The translations under genes and the position numbers were made by a program. A stretch of 41,714 nucleotides of DNA from assembly GCF_003851545.1 (NCBI RefSeq), contig NZ_BHVX01000026.1, positions 1 through 41,714 on the forward strand. The letters run 5' to 3'. The DNA comes from Ralstonia sp. SET104. GTDB lineage: Bacteria; Pseudomonadota; Gammaproteobacteria; Burkholderiales; Burkholderiaceae. The notes beneath the pieces are model-generated. The model made no database searches. It had not been told where the DNA came from and worked only from the letters and a program-made list of their open reading frames with translations. Positions 15,951 to 25,308 of this stretch are shown piece after piece; position 1 is the first letter of the stretch, and each line of letters opens with the position of its first letter.

Positions 15951-16504
15951 AACCGCTGTCTTCTCGTCAACGCGGCTTTACGCTGCTGGTGGGTCTGATC
16001 ATGCTGCTGCTGCTCACGCTGCTTGGCATTACCGCGTTCAGGCTCGCCAAGGGTAACCTGCAGGTCGTCGGGAACGCGCAGTCGCGCGACCAGGCGCGTT
16101 CGGCCGCACAGGGAGCCATCGAGCAGGTAGTCAGCAGCACGCAGTTCACCACAACCCCGACCAACGCGATCCCCAATCCATGTAAAGCGACGGGACCGAA
16201 CACCACCTGCGTCGACATCAACGGGGACGGCGTGACCGATATCACCGTGGCTGTTACGCCAGCCTGCGTCTCGACGCAAGTCATATCCGAGTCGGCGTTG
16301 AACTACAGCGACCCGAACGATGCGGGCTGCCTGCAAGGTGCCCCCCAGGATTTTGGCGTAGCGGGTGCTGCCAACAACAACTCCATGTGCGCAAATAGCC
16401 TGTGGAACGTCCAAGCGGTCGCCACCGACGTGATCACCAGTGCGCGATACGTCGTGAACCAAGGCACGGCAGTGCGCGTGCCCGCAACCTCTGTTTGTCC
16501 TTGA
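15947..16504 (+). CDS. pilX: Minor pilin PilX
   Basis: 185 aa. MKPLSSRQRGFTLLVGLIML, then LLLLTLLGITAFRLAKGNLQ and VVGNAQSRDQARSAAQGAIE, match the PilX N-terminal domain. Position 5 of the mature pilin is Val rather than Glu, a common feature of PilX/GspK-type tip pilins. It has a Cys-containing C-terminal region with NPCKATGPNTTCVDINGDGV, and a possible Asp/Asn calcium-binding loop (DINGDGVTD). It is translationally coupled to pilW. PilX forms the tip subcomplex with PilV, PilW and PilY1. Confidence 0.88.
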   Translation: MKPLSSRQRGFTLLVGLIMLLLLTLLGITAFRLAKGNLQVVGNAQSRDQARSAAQGAIEQVVSSTQFTTTPTNAIPNPCKATGPNTTCVDINGDGVTDITVAVTPACVSTQVISESALNYSDPNDAGCLQGAPQDFGVAGAANNNSMCANSLWNVQAVATDVITSARYVVNQGTAVRVPATSVCP

Positions 16505-16518
16505 ACGTGGGATTTTCC

Positions 16519-19518
16519 ATGAGCGCTCTCCGCATTCGAAGGCTGATCTCGAGTTTCCTTTTCTGCTGTCTTGTGCTCGTGCCGGGGCTCGGCAGAGCGG
16601 ACGACATCGACATCTTTCTAGGCTCATCGGGCGGATCGGCAGCCGCGCCGAACATCATGATCCTGGTGGATAACTCGAACAACTGGGTATCCGATCAGCC
16701 GAACGGGAAATCCAAATTCCTGGCGCTGGCAGCCGTGCTGGACACCATCACGACACCGACCAACGTGGGCCTGGCCACGTTCTCGTACAACAGTCCCTCG
16801 GGGGCCTACATCCGCTTTGCCCCGAGAGACATGAGCGTTGCAGCGAACCGCACCGCCTTCAAGAACCTGATTGCGCAGATCAGTGCCGACGCCAATGTCA
16901 CTAAGGAGACCGGCAACAACAAGGACGAGTCCGCGGCATTCTATGAAATCTGGAAGTATTACTCCGGCTTGAAACCGCGTGCAGGCACGCTTTCCCAGAA
17001 CATCTATGCAGACGCCTCCGGCAATCCGGGAGATTACGCGGGCTCCACGGCCTACGGGCAGGGACTGACTTCGGGATGGGCATTCAACCCCGACGGAACG
17101 TACAACACGACCTCCACGGCTTGCGGCAAGAACTACATCATCTATATCGTTGCCAACAACTCAGCCGGCGGATCCATGGGGCAGCGCACCTACGAGGGGG
17201 TCGACGCCGGACCACCGATTCTTCCCGCGCCGAGTTCTCCGGACAGCTATGCGGATGAATGGGCGCACTTCCTCTATACCAGCACCAACCCGCAGATCAC
17301 AACCTATGTGATGGATGCCTACTATCCTGACGATAATCAGGATGCAGGTTATTCCAAGTCCTTGCAGGCCACGGCCAAACAGGGCGGCGGGAGCTACAAG
17401 CACGTGCGCAACCAGGCCGAAATTACAGCCGAGTTGAGCCGGATCTTTGTCGAGATCCAGGCGATCAACTCGACCTTCGCGTCAGCCAGCCTGCCCGTCA
17501 ATACGACCAACCGCACACAGAATAAGAACCAGGTCTTCATTCCCATGTTCCGCCCGGACCCGAATGCCAAGCCGCGCTGGATGGGCAACCTGAAGGAGTA
17601 CCAGGTGATCAGCCAGGGGAGTGATGTCGTCATCGGCGACAGCTCGACCCCGTCGCTGAAGGCCGAGAACCCGGTCACCGGCTTTGTGACCGACTGCGCG
17701 GTCAGCTTCTGGACAACTGATTCAGGCACCTACTGGCAGTCGCTGAACAATGCGGGAAGATGCCCGACCACGTCATACAACAAGTTCTCGGATGGGCCAG
17801 ACGGTCCGATTGTGGAAAAAGGCGGGGTGGCCGAAGTGATCCGCAAGGGGAACAGCCCGCCTGCAACCAACTCAGCGCCAACATGGGCGCTCAATCGCGT
17901 CGTCTATACCCAGTCCGGCAGTGCGCTGGCTCAGGTCACGACGACCAATTCCGGCATCAGCGACCAGACGCTGCTCAACTTCATCAAGGGGCAGGATGTC
18001 GATGACGAGAACGCCAACAGCAATACGACTGAGCCCCGGCCTTCGGTTCATGGCGATGCGATTCATTCACGGCCCTTACCGATCGACTATGGCGGTACCA
18101 CGGGCGTCACAACATACTACGGCTCGAATGATGGGATGCTGCGCGCCATTGATGCTGCCACTGGCCGCGAGCGTTGGGCCTTTATCGCCCCCGAGTTCTT
18201 CCCTCGTTTCCAGCGGTTGAGGGCCAACAGCCCATTGGTCAACTACCCGAATATGCCGGCGGGTATCACACCGACACCAACGGCCAAGGACTATTTCTTC
18301 GATGGATCGATCGGTGCGTACCAATCTGCCAGCAATTCCAGCGTCTGGATCTATCCCACCATGCGCCGCGGCGGGCGGATGATTTATGCGCTGGATGTCA
18401 CCGACCCGACATCACCGAGCTTCAAGTGGAAGGTTGGCTGCCCAAATTTGACTGACGATACCGGCTGTACCGCCAGCATGAGCGGTATTGGGCAGACCTG
18501 GTCGATGCCGAAGGTCGCGTCGCAGATCAAGGGCTATAACGGGCCTGTCTTGATCGTCGGCGGTGGCTACGATGGTTGCGAGGATGCAAACCAGGTCTCG
18601 CCGCCCTGCTCCAGTCCGAAAGGAGCCGGCGTTTACGTGCTCGACGCAAACACGGGGGCGTTGATCCAGTCCTTCAGCACCACGCGCAGCGTGGCAGCCG
18701 AGATAGCGTTGCTCGCCGTTGATACGCCCGGCGTGGCCGACCATGCTTACGCGGTAGACACAGGGGGCAATATCTATCGCATCGACTTTGGCTCGCAAGT
18801 CAGCAACTGGACGATCAATCGCGTCGCCTACACCAACGGTGCGGGACGGAAATTCCTGTTTCCGCCGGCGCTGCTGCCGGCTCCTGGCAATAAGGTCTAT
18901 GTGGCACTCGGGTCCGGCGACCGAGAGCACCCTCTGTTGAATCAGTATCCGTATAACGGCGTCGTCAACCGCTTTTACGTTTACTTGGATAGCCTTGGAG
19001 GCTCGACTGCCACCAATCTGGACGATACGAATGTGATGGCCGACTTTACCGCCGGCACCACGTGCGGTACCTCCGGCATCCTGCCAACGTCGACCCTGCG
19101 CGGCTGGTTCATGAGCCTGAACCAGTACGGGACTGGAGAACAGACGGTCACGTCCGCCGTGATCACGGGCGGCATGGTGACCTTCAGTACCAATATGCCG
19201 GTTCCGGCCACGCAGGGTTCGTGCTCGACCACGCTGGGCAAGGCATATGGGTATTGGGTCAACCTGTTCAACGGTTCCGGTGCCGTTGGTGTGCCCGGAG
19301 CCTGCGGCGGCAACCGTGCAGCCCTGTTTGTCGGTGGCGGACTGCCTCCTTCACCGGTCACTGCCACGGTGCCGGTCGACGGCAAGGCAACGCCGATCAT
19401 CATTGGCGCCGCCCTCCGGGCGGGTGGAGCGAGCGGCAATTTCCCTGCCCAGAAAGTCGGTCCGACGATTATTCCAAAGCGCAAGACGATCTATTGGAAA
19501 TCGTCAGGGGAAAACTGA
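16519..19518 (+). CDS. pilY1: PilY1-like pilus tip adhesin/biogenesis factor
   Basis: 999-aa secreted protein. The signal peptide (MSALRIRRLISSFLFCCLVL..., cleavage near GRA/DD) is followed by a VWA-like region starting PNIMILVDNSNNW, a degenerate MIDAS. The middle carries the PilY1 marker DVDDENANSN...RPSVHGDAIHSRP near residues 490-520. The C-terminal half is a beta-propeller with repeats such as GSNDGMLRAIDAATGRERWA and a domain rich in Gly and Cys. PilY1 sits at the pilus tip, promotes extension and binds host or surface ligands. ATG 16519 gives the best signal peptide; GTG 16507 is possible. It lies 14 bp after pilX and is the last pilus gene in the run. Confidence 0.92.
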   Translation: MSALRIRRLISSFLFCCLVLVPGLGRADDIDIFLGSSGGSAAAPNIMILVDNSNNWVSDQPNGKSKFLALAAVLDTITTPTNVGLATFSYNSPSGAYIRFAPRDMSVAANRTAFKNLIAQISADANVTKETGNNKDESAAFYEIWKYYSGLKPRAGTLSQNIYADASGNPGDYAGSTAYGQGLTSGWAFNPDGTYNTTSTACGKNYIIYIVANNSAGGSMGQRTYEGVDAGPPILPAPSSPDSYADEWAHFLYTSTNPQITTYVMDAYYPDDNQDAGYSKSLQATAKQGGGSYKHVRNQAEITAELSRIFVEIQAINSTFASASLPVNTTNRTQNKNQVFIPMFRPDPNAKPRWMGNLKEYQVISQGSDVVIGDSSTPSLKAENPVTGFVTDCAVSFWTTDSGTYWQSLNNAGRCPTTSYNKFSDGPDGPIVEKGGVAEVIRKGNSPPATNSAPTWALNRVVYTQSGSALAQVTTTNSGISDQTLLNFIKGQDVDDENANSNTTEPRPSVHGDAIHSRPLPIDYGGTTGVTTYYGSNDGMLRAIDAATGRERWAFIAPEFFPRFQRLRANSPLVNYPNMPAGITPTPTAKDYFFDGSIGAYQSASNSSVWIYPTMRRGGRMIYALDVTDPTSPSFKWKVGCPNLTDDTGCTASMSGIGQTWSMPKVASQIKGYNGPVLIVGGGYDGCEDANQVSPPCSSPKGAGVYVLDANTGALIQSFSTTRSVAAEIALLAVDTPGVADHAYAVDTGGNIYRIDFGSQVSNWTINRVAYTNGAGRKFLFPPALLPAPGNKVYVALGSGDREHPLLNQYPYNGVVNRFYVYLDSLGGSTATNLDDTNVMADFTAGTTCGTSGILPTSTLRGWFMSLNQYGTGEQTVTSAVITGGMVTFSTNMPVPATQGSCSTTLGKAYGYWVNLFNGSGAVGVPGACGGNRAALFVGGGLPPSPVTATVPVDGKATPIIIGAALRAGGASGNFPAQKVGPTIIPKRKTIYWKSSGEN

Positions 19519-19705
19519 ATTTCGGAGCCTAGGCACCGCCGGTGGCGCGCAGCCTCCGGCGGCTACGTCCCACCGGCAATGATGTTTGCTACATCGGCGG
19601 AAATGGTTGTCGCCGCCCAGAGATTCCTTACACTCCGTTACAGTTCTCATGCCCTGGCTTGGCCGACCAGGCATTAAAGTGACGGCCGGAATTTGGGGAA
19701 AAGAA

Positions 19706-20032
19706 ATGACACGGTCTACTTTCATTGCTGCGCTTGGTGGCGCAATGCTCGCCATTACCTCGACCGCCCATGCGCATGTGAACGTGGATATCGGCATTGG
19801 CGTTCCAGGCGTCGTCTATGCGGAACCTGCTCCGGTCTATACTCCGGCGCCTGTCTACGTTGCGCCTGCCCCGATATACGCACCTCGCCCTGTCGTCGTG
19901 GCCCCGGCTCCAGTCTATGCCCCATACCGGCGCGGTCACGACGATGATAACGATGATGATGATGGGCGGCGGTGGCGCAGACACGGCCACAACCAGCATG
20001 GAGAGCGGGGGCAGCACGGGCACGATGACTGA
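19706..20032 (+). CDS. Small exported Pro/Val/Tyr-repeat protein with Asp/His-rich tail
   Basis: 108 aa. The signal peptide MTRSTFIAALGGAMLAITST ends AHA. A V-G-I-G-V-P segment is followed by six or seven copies of a short repeat of the type (P/A)-P-V-Y-(V/T/A)-(A/P)-P (for example AEPAPVYTPAPVYVAPAPIY). The tail is a run of Asp/Asn (GHDDDNDDDDG), then Arg/His/Gly-rich residues, which could bind divalent metal. The ATG at 19706 has GGGGAAAAG upstream. Such small periplasmic repeat proteins are common in Burkholderiales but have no assigned role. It has its own upstream gap of 187 bp after pilY1. Confidence 0.7.
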   Translation: MTRSTFIAALGGAMLAITSTAHAHVNVDIGIGVPGVVYAEPAPVYTPAPVYVAPAPIYAPRPVVVAPAPVYAPYRRGHDDDNDDDDGRRWRRHGHNQHGERGQHGHDD

Positions 20033-20224
20033 TTGCGCTCCTCTACCCCGAAAAGCGATTTGGCGACCTGAAAGGCGCAAAACGCCCGCCGCTCGCGTGT
20101 CGTAGAACAAATTAGAGAGATGTCACTACCAGCCCGCGAAACTGAGCCTGCAGAGCGTTTTTGGTGACACGACGCCCCCAAGAAGCAGACGGAGGTCGAC
20201 ATCGGGCCGGATAGGCCTGCAGGC

Positions 20225-21328
20225 TCACTTGTAGTCCCACTGCATCTGCGCGGTAATCGATACGCCCTCCGACGTGTCAAGGCAGCGGTCGAGATAACTG
20301 AGCAGGGAGCGAGGCTGGAAGCCCGTCTCCGTTACCAGCCGCGTGTTGTCGAACACGTAGCTCATGCTGGCGAATTTGGCGTACAGGTGGATGGCGCGCG
20401 CCACCAGCCGCACGTTGCCCTCACCCGATAGTCGAAGGAACTTACGCGCCATCGCCTTCTCTTCGATTTCCGGCTGGAAGTGGTAGCTCGCTAGTGCCTG
20501 GGCTTCCTCTTCTGGACTGGCACACCCTTTGATACGCGGGTAGAGCGTCTCGATCCGCTCGGAATGTGAGTCGCCTGCGCTGATGTGATACAGGTCGTGC
20601 GCGAGGGCAGGCTTGAGCGCCAACTGGGCGATGGCCTGTGCGCAGTCGTCCACCGAGAGGATATCCACGCGGTCGCTCAGCCGGCAACTGAAGGTCTCCA
20701 GCATGGCGACCATACGCAGCATCCAGAAGATGCTGCTCGAAGGTGTGCAGCCCAACTGGCTATGGCCGACGACAATGGACGGCCGCACCACCACCAGCGG
20801 CAGCTCGGGAAACGCCTCGCGCAGCCTCAGTTCGGCCACCCCTTTGGAGTAGGTGTACTTCACCGCGTGCTGCTCAAGCGGAGGTACGTTCCAGCTTTCG
20901 CGCACGTGGCGGTCGGCCAGTTGGCCGCACGACATGGCGGTGCCGACGTGGAGGAAACGCTTTAGCTGCTTACCCCGGATGGCCTGTCGGCCAAGTTCCA
21001 GCACGCCGTCCACGTTGGTTTCCCACAGCGACGGATGGTTGGAAAACGTCGCCAGCGCAGCGCAGTTGATGATGATTTCCGGGTCGCCAAGCTTGGCTTT
21101 GGCAGCATTGCGCAGGTCAAATGGCACGATCTGCGCTTCGCTAATGCCGTCCAGCACTGTGCGGGGCAACTGAAAACGGCTTAGGTTGGCCCGCAGGCGT
21201 GCGAGCCCCTCGGCTGTCGTTTGGCCGCGGACCGCAAAGCGGGTGTTCTGCAACAACCTCTTGTCTGCCAGATTGGCGGCAATAGCGCCGCCGAGAAAAC
21301 CGGTTGCGCCGGTCAGCAGGATGCTCAT
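20225..21328 (-). CDS. Extended SDR / fatty-acyl-reductase-like NAD(P)-binding protein
   Basis: 367 aa. The N terminus MSILLTGATGFLGGAIAANL carries the extended-SDR glycine motif GxxGxxG (residues 7-13), and Tyr158-x3-Lys162 (KYTYSK) is the catalytic pair. The substrate region contains WETNVDGVLELGRQA and VVVRPSIVVGHSQLG, which resembles the Male-sterility/NAD_binding_4 group (thioester or fatty-acyl reductases) as well as nucleotide-sugar epimerases. It is the last gene of a leftward operon with a GT25 enzyme and a two-component system, so an envelope lipid or sugar substrate is likely but unproven. ATG 21328 was chosen because the Rossmann strand begins right there. Confidence 0.8.
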   Translation of the reverse strand: MSILLTGATGFLGGAIAANLADKRLLQNTRFAVRGQTTAEGLARLRANLSRFQLPRTVLDGISEAQIVPFDLRNAAKAKLGDPEIIINCAALATFSNHPSLWETNVDGVLELGRQAIRGKQLKRFLHVGTAMSCGQLADRHVRESWNVPPLEQHAVKYTYSKGVAELRLREAFPELPLVVVRPSIVVGHSQLGCTPSSSIFWMLRMVAMLETFSCRLSDRVDILSVDDCAQAIAQLALKPALAHDLYHISAGDSHSERIETLYPRIKGCASPEEEAQALASYHFQPEIEEKAMARKFLRLSGEGNVRLVARAIHLYAKFASMSYVFDNTRLVTETGFQPRSLLSYLDRCLDTSEGVSITAQMQWDYK

Positions 21329-21384
21329 ATCTGAGATTCGAAAATTCGTAGTGGCCCCCGGCCTTTGCTCCTGGGGAAATATAT

Positions 21385-22122
21385 TCACTGCGCCGCCAGT
21401 GCCATTTCGATATCGTCGGCCAAGCGAGCGATTGTGAGCGCGGTCAACTGTCGGAAAAGAGCGTCGTAATCCTTCTCGTACTTGCGCAACAGACGGGTGC
21501 TGTTGGCGTCCTCCCATAGCCAGTCCACCTTCTTCCGTGTCGTATTTACGTGCACGCGGGCTTGGGTCGGCACTTCGCCGATGGCGTCATCCCACTCCCA
21601 CAGATAGCTGTCGGCAGTGCTCCGGGTGAAAGGCACGCCGAGCAACTTGGCGACGTCCCAGTCGTGTCTGACTGTGAAGTCGACGATTTCCAAGCGTCGC
21701 CTGCTCCCGGAGGCATCGTGTAGCGACTGAATCCAGCAGTGGTATTCCTTCAGTTCGGACAGCTTTCGAGCCACGCGCCGCGCCGCTCTAGGCGGGTTCA
21801 GCACGATGTAACGACCGCTGCCACAGTCGATGAGTTCGCCACCGGCGACCGCGAGATAAGGGTGACCGGTAAGAAGAGTCAGCACTCTGGCGCCGACGAT
21901 GGCGTAGTCCGCGCAACGACCGACCGGTCCCGCTGTGAGCCTGGCCCGCAAGGCAGCGTCTTCGAGGACCGAATTGATGGCTTGGTCGATCAGCGAGCGC
22001 AGAGCAGGCGGCACGGGCACAGGTAGCACTGGTGCGGGACGTGAAGTGAGCTGCATTGACTGATCGACGTGAATGAATGGGGCGCGCGGTCGCGCAACGC
22101 CTTGATAGACGGTTAAAAGCAT
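21385..22122 (-). CDS. Unknown protein with a possible Cys-His-Asp catalytic triad (245 aa)
   Basis: I do not recognise a named family. The protein has GRCADYAIVGARVLTLLTGH (Cys70 at the start of a helix), a strand-rich centre, KEYHCWIQS (His128) and LEIVDFTVRHDW (Asp148). This is the order and surrounding pattern of transglutaminase/papain-like cysteine enzymes. A long charged C-terminal helix region follows. The start is uncertain: ATG 22122 is used; GTG 22131 and a later ATG at residue 23 are possible, and none has a strong ribosome site. It lies 37 bp after the kinase gene and 56 bp before the SDR gene, so it belongs to the envelope operon. Confidence 0.6.
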   Translation of the reverse strand: MLLTVYQGVARPRAPFIHVDQSMQLTSRPAPVLPVPVPPALRSLIDQAINSVLEDAALRARLTAGPVGRCADYAIVGARVLTLLTGHPYLAVAGGELIDCGSGRYIVLNPPRAARRVARKLSELKEYHCWIQSLHDASGSRRRLEIVDFTVRHDWDVAKLLGVPFTRSTADSYLWEWDDAIGEVPTQARVHVNTTRKKVDWLWEDANSTRLLRKYEKDYDALFRQLTALTIARLADDIEMALAAQ

Positions 22123-22159
22123 CCTCACCACGTATATGGATACGGGATGACATTGGCGC

Positions 22160-23545
22160 CTACTCGTGACCCGGCCGCTGCGATGAGTCCTCCATGGCCA
22201 GGGGCCCTGCGACTTTCCGACCGACTGTCCTTGGAAATACGACGGTCACGACGAGACCATGGCCGGCGGGGTTATCGCTCAACTCAACGGTCGCCCCGTG
22301 ACGCTCAGCAATATTCTTGACGATGGCGAGGCCGAGACCGCTACTGGATGTTGTGGCATCGAGCAATCGATAGAAGCGGTCGAATACGCGCAGGCGTTCC
22401 TGCCAGGGAATCCCGGGGCCGGAGTCCACCACGCTCCAAGCCGGCGACCCTTCGCGCCACGACGCCGTGACCTCCACGCGCCCGCCCGCCGGCGTATAGC
22501 GCACCGCGTTGTCTACGACATTGCTGAGCAGGGTGCGCAGTCCTTCCTCATGCCCCAGCACCTGCGGGGCGTCAACGGTGGCCGCGAGGATCAGATCAAT
22601 GTCCTTGCTTGCCGCCATCAGCATAAGATCGGCTACCACCTGGTGCGCCAGCTTCGACAGGTCTACCGGCTGTATGTCCTGTTCTTTCAGGCCCTGCTCG
22701 TGACGTGCCAAGGTCAGCAACTGCAAAACCAAGTGCGTGGCGCGGTCAAGCCGCGCATGCAGTTTGACGAAGGCTCTTGTGCGTTGTTCGTCGGTTTGTG
22801 CACGTTCGGCCAACTGCAGTTGCAGCTTCAGCGTGGTCAAAGGTGAACGCAATTCGTGCGCGACTTCAGCCGTAAATTCCTGTCGCCATGTCAGCTCGCG
22901 GTCCAGGCGCTTCATCAGATTGTTTAGCGCGTCGAGCATCGGGCGAATTTCCAGCGGAAGCCCTCGCACCTCCACTGACTCCAGTGCACTCGGCCCTCGC
23001 TGCTCGATGGACTCCGTAGCCCGGCGCAAGGGGTCTAGGCCGCGATGAACAGCAAACCAAATGATGGCGGCCAGCATTGGGATCAGCACAAGAAATGGGG
23101 CCAGCGACAGCAATATCAGCCGCAAGCCCAAGGCCTTGCGGACGCTGAGGGGTTGCGCCACCTGAACGAAACGCTCCGGATGGGTCTCGCCATACACCCG
23201 CCACCGTTCGCCGCGGAACGGGACCGTCTTCAGCCCGTCCTCTGGGTAGCGGGGCAGCACGATGGCTGGGTGTGACGTGTAAAGTAGCCTGCCGCCGGAG
23301 TCCCAGACCTGTACCACGATGTCTTCTTCCGGATAGTCGCCTTCGTCAGCCCCCCGATTACCGGACTTCATCGTGAGCTCGGGCACGCGGATCAGCAATG
23401 ACCCTGCGACATGCTTGAGCTGGTAGTTGAACAGCTCTTTGGTTTCTTCGCGCACAACGGCGTACATCAGAAGGCCGGCAACCAAAATGCAGACCAGCAT
23501 GCCGCCGACCAGCCAGGCCATGAGGTATCCTCGGATCGTTGTCAT
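22160..23545 (-). CDS. Sensor histidine kinase, QseC/PmrB-like
   Basis: 461 aa. Two membrane helices (about 8-31 and 140-166) flank a periplasmic sensor of about 105 residues that contains the QseC-like block YPEEDIVVQVWDSGGRLLYT. A HAMP-like linker leads to the H-box EVAHELRSPLTTLKLQLQLA with the phospho-acceptor His230. Then come the N-box (NVVDNAVRYTPAGGRVEV), G1 (VVDSGPGIPW), F (FDRFYR) and G2 (SSGLGLAIVKNIAERHG) boxes, so all catalytic parts are present. Its ATG overlaps the regulator stop by four bases. In Burkholderiales such kinases sense antimicrobial peptides, metals or pH; the signal here is unknown. Confidence 0.92.
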   Translation of the reverse strand: MTTIRGYLMAWLVGGMLVCILVAGLLMYAVVREETKELFNYQLKHVAGSLLIRVPELTMKSGNRGADEGDYPEEDIVVQVWDSGGRLLYTSHPAIVLPRYPEDGLKTVPFRGERWRVYGETHPERFVQVAQPLSVRKALGLRLILLSLAPFLVLIPMLAAIIWFAVHRGLDPLRRATESIEQRGPSALESVEVRGLPLEIRPMLDALNNLMKRLDRELTWRQEFTAEVAHELRSPLTTLKLQLQLAERAQTDEQRTRAFVKLHARLDRATHLVLQLLTLARHEQGLKEQDIQPVDLSKLAHQVVADLMLMAASKDIDLILAATVDAPQVLGHEEGLRTLLSNVVDNAVRYTPAGGRVEVTASWREGSPAWSVVDSGPGIPWQERLRVFDRFYRLLDATTSSSGLGLAIVKNIAERHGATVELSDNPAGHGLVVTVVFPRTVGRKVAGPLAMEDSSQRPGHE

Positions 23546-24204
23546 GGCTTGTCTGTCAACTTGTAGCCGACACCCCGCACGTTTTCAATGAAGTCGCGCC
23601 CTAACTTCCGGCGCAGCGAGTGAATGTAGACCTCGACAGTATTGCTTTCGACCTCGGCATCCCAATCGTAGAGTTTCTCTTTCAGTTGCTCGCGCGACAC
23701 GACATTTCCGGGCGCATCCAACAGCGCAAGAAGCAAGGCGAACTCGCGCTTGGATAGATCGAGTGGCCGGTTGCGGAAATGAGCTTCGTGGGTAGCGGGG
23801 TTCAGGCTGAGGTCTCCAAATGCGATAGTGGCCGACCGGCGACCGGAGCGCCGTCGAAGCAAGGCACGTATCCGCGCCATCAGTTCGTCGAAGTCAAAGG
23901 GCTTAATGAGGTAGTCGTCCGCCCCGGCGTCCAAATTTTCGACGCGGTCGATTGTGGCGTCTCGCGCCGAGATGATCAGTACCGGGATGTCGCCGCCCTG
24001 TGCGCGGTAAGCCTTTAAGATCTCGCTCCCTGACTGCCCCGGCAGGCCTAGATCCAGCAGTAACAGGTCGTACACTTGATGGTGCAGGGCAAGCGTTGCG
24101 CCACGGCCGTCACGCACCCAGTCCACTGCGTAATTCTCCTGGCGCAGCCCTTCTTCGAGGTCTTCGCCGATCATTGGATCGTCCTCGACCAATAACAACC
24201 GCAT
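23542..24204 (-). CDS. OmpR-family response regulator, QseB/PmrA-like
   Basis: 220 aa. The receiver domain (1-115) has the acidic pocket Glu7-Asp8-Asp9, phospho-acceptor Asp51 and Lys101 (LIKPFDF). The C-terminal winged helix (about 125-218) ends with the usual EVYIHSLRRKLGRDFIENVR and GVGYKLTDKP. The start MRLLLVEDDPM at 24204 is preferred over an upstream in-frame ATG. It lies 148 bp after the GT25 gene on the same strand and is coupled to its kinase. A PmrA-box-like site upstream of the GT25 gene suggests that this regulator drives GT25 and, by read-through, itself. Confidence 0.93.
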   Translation of the reverse strand: MRLLLVEDDPMIGEDLEEGLRQENYAVDWVRDGRGATLALHHQVYDLLLLDLGLPGQSGSEILKAYRAQGGDIPVLIISARDATIDRVENLDAGADDYLIKPFDFDELMARIRALLRRRSGRRSATIAFGDLSLNPATHEAHFRNRPLDLSKREFALLLALLDAPGNVVSREQLKEKLYDWDAEVESNTVEVYIHSLRRKLGRDFIENVRGVGYKLTDKP

Positions 24205-24352
24205 AAACGCGCCCCCTTGTGCCCCAATGCCCAATGCTGTCGAAATCGTGTCGGACGTATGGACAAGCCCCTGCGGCCGCTATCTTCAAGCATTGCCCCA
24301 ACCCGTTAGCGCTCGGGATTCATGCCCTGCGCTTTGACCTGTCCAGCATGTT

Positions 24353-25216
24353 CTACATCTCAATCCCCGGAAGGCGCGCGCAGTGAATCAATTGCCGCCG
24401 GTTGTACAGGCGCCGGGACAAACTATCCTTACCCATATAGAACTCGCGCCTGAATTTTTGGACCAGGCTGCGTTTGGCCTTTGCGCGGCCCGCAATGGTC
24501 GTTTCGAACAGATCGCCCCGATCTCGCAGCAAGTCGGGACACGCACAATACATGCGCAGACCATGCTCCCAATGCCGGTTCATCATGTCGTCGACCGGAT
24601 GAATCATGTGCTCCGAAAATGTGTGGAGCACCCGCGCCGCAGCACCGCTGATCAAGTAACCATACGTACCGCCCGGCTGCTTGCCATGACTGACCAGCCG
24701 TGTGTCGCCGCGCAATGATTTGACGATCCGGCACGCACGCGGCTGACCTTGCGTCAGCCGTACGATGTCCCAATCGGCCCTGGCGTCGAGCAGTGCGGCG
24801 ACATGGCGCTCGAAGTCCGGACAAATCTCGACGTCATCTTCGAGAACACACCAGACCTCATCATTGGTTTGCGCCAAGTCGGCCCATATCTGGCGGTGGC
24901 TCAAATAGCAACCAATTTCGCCCAGGGTCAGCTGGCTGCCGTACATTTTCAGGCGCGCTTTTGTGTCATAGATCGACGGCATCGACTGAACACGAACAGC
25001 GTCAAAGAATCGGAAGGGAATGCGCCTGCTGCTCAACTGCGCATACATGTGCTGGCGCCGGCTTTCCGAGGTGGCGAGCGATATGCAAACGATGGGGGGA
25101 AGCAAGCGGTCCGTTCGAAGGAAGACGGAGCATGCGATGTCACCGGTAGGCGAGTGATCGAGTATGACTCCAAGGGCAGCAGTGTCGTGGTCAGCCCAGA
25201 TGTCAGCGCTATCCAT
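24353..25216 (-). CDS. Glycosyltransferase family 25 (LPS-type)
   Basis: 287 aa. PPIVCISLATSESRRQHMYA is the GT25 opening (…ISL..s..RR..m..ql). TLGEIGCYLSHRQIWADLAQ and the metal/nucleotide-binding EDD (VWCVLEDDVE, residues 126-128) are family hallmarks, followed by GGTYGYLISGAAARVL and PVDDMMNRHWEHGLRMYC. GT25 enzymes add galactose or a related sugar to lipo-oligosaccharide core. About 38 residues precede the usual GT25 start; the only ATG available is at 25216, after an A-rich stretch with a weak ribosome site. It is the first gene of the leftward envelope operon, downstream of a PmrA-box-like element. Confidence 0.88.
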   Translation of the reverse strand: MDSADIWADHDTAALGVILDHSPTGDIACSVFLRTDRLLPPIVCISLATSESRRQHMYAQLSSRRIPFRFFDAVRVQSMPSIYDTKARLKMYGSQLTLGEIGCYLSHRQIWADLAQTNDEVWCVLEDDVEICPDFERHVAALLDARADWDIVRLTQGQPRACRIVKSLRGDTRLVSHGKQPGGTYGYLISGAAARVLHTFSEHMIHPVDDMMNRHWEHGLRMYCACPDLLRDRGDLFETTIAGRAKAKRSLVQKFRREFYMGKDSLSRRLYNRRQLIHCARLPGIEM

Positions 25217-25308
25217 TTTTTTTCGTTAACCCTTGCAAGTCGAGATTTCAGGGGCGCTCATCCCATCAGCGCCGAGTTCAGCCAAGCCTGCATAACCCCC
25301 TGTAAAAA

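Noticed and set aside
19520-19575. Terminator after pilY1
   Set aside because: A CCGCCGG/CCGGCGG stem exists, but there is no T-run.
20225-25216. mcr-like or arn colistin-resistance genes in the envelope operon
   Set aside because: No phosphoethanolamine transferase or Arn motifs; only a GT25, a two-component pair, an unknown protein and an SDR.
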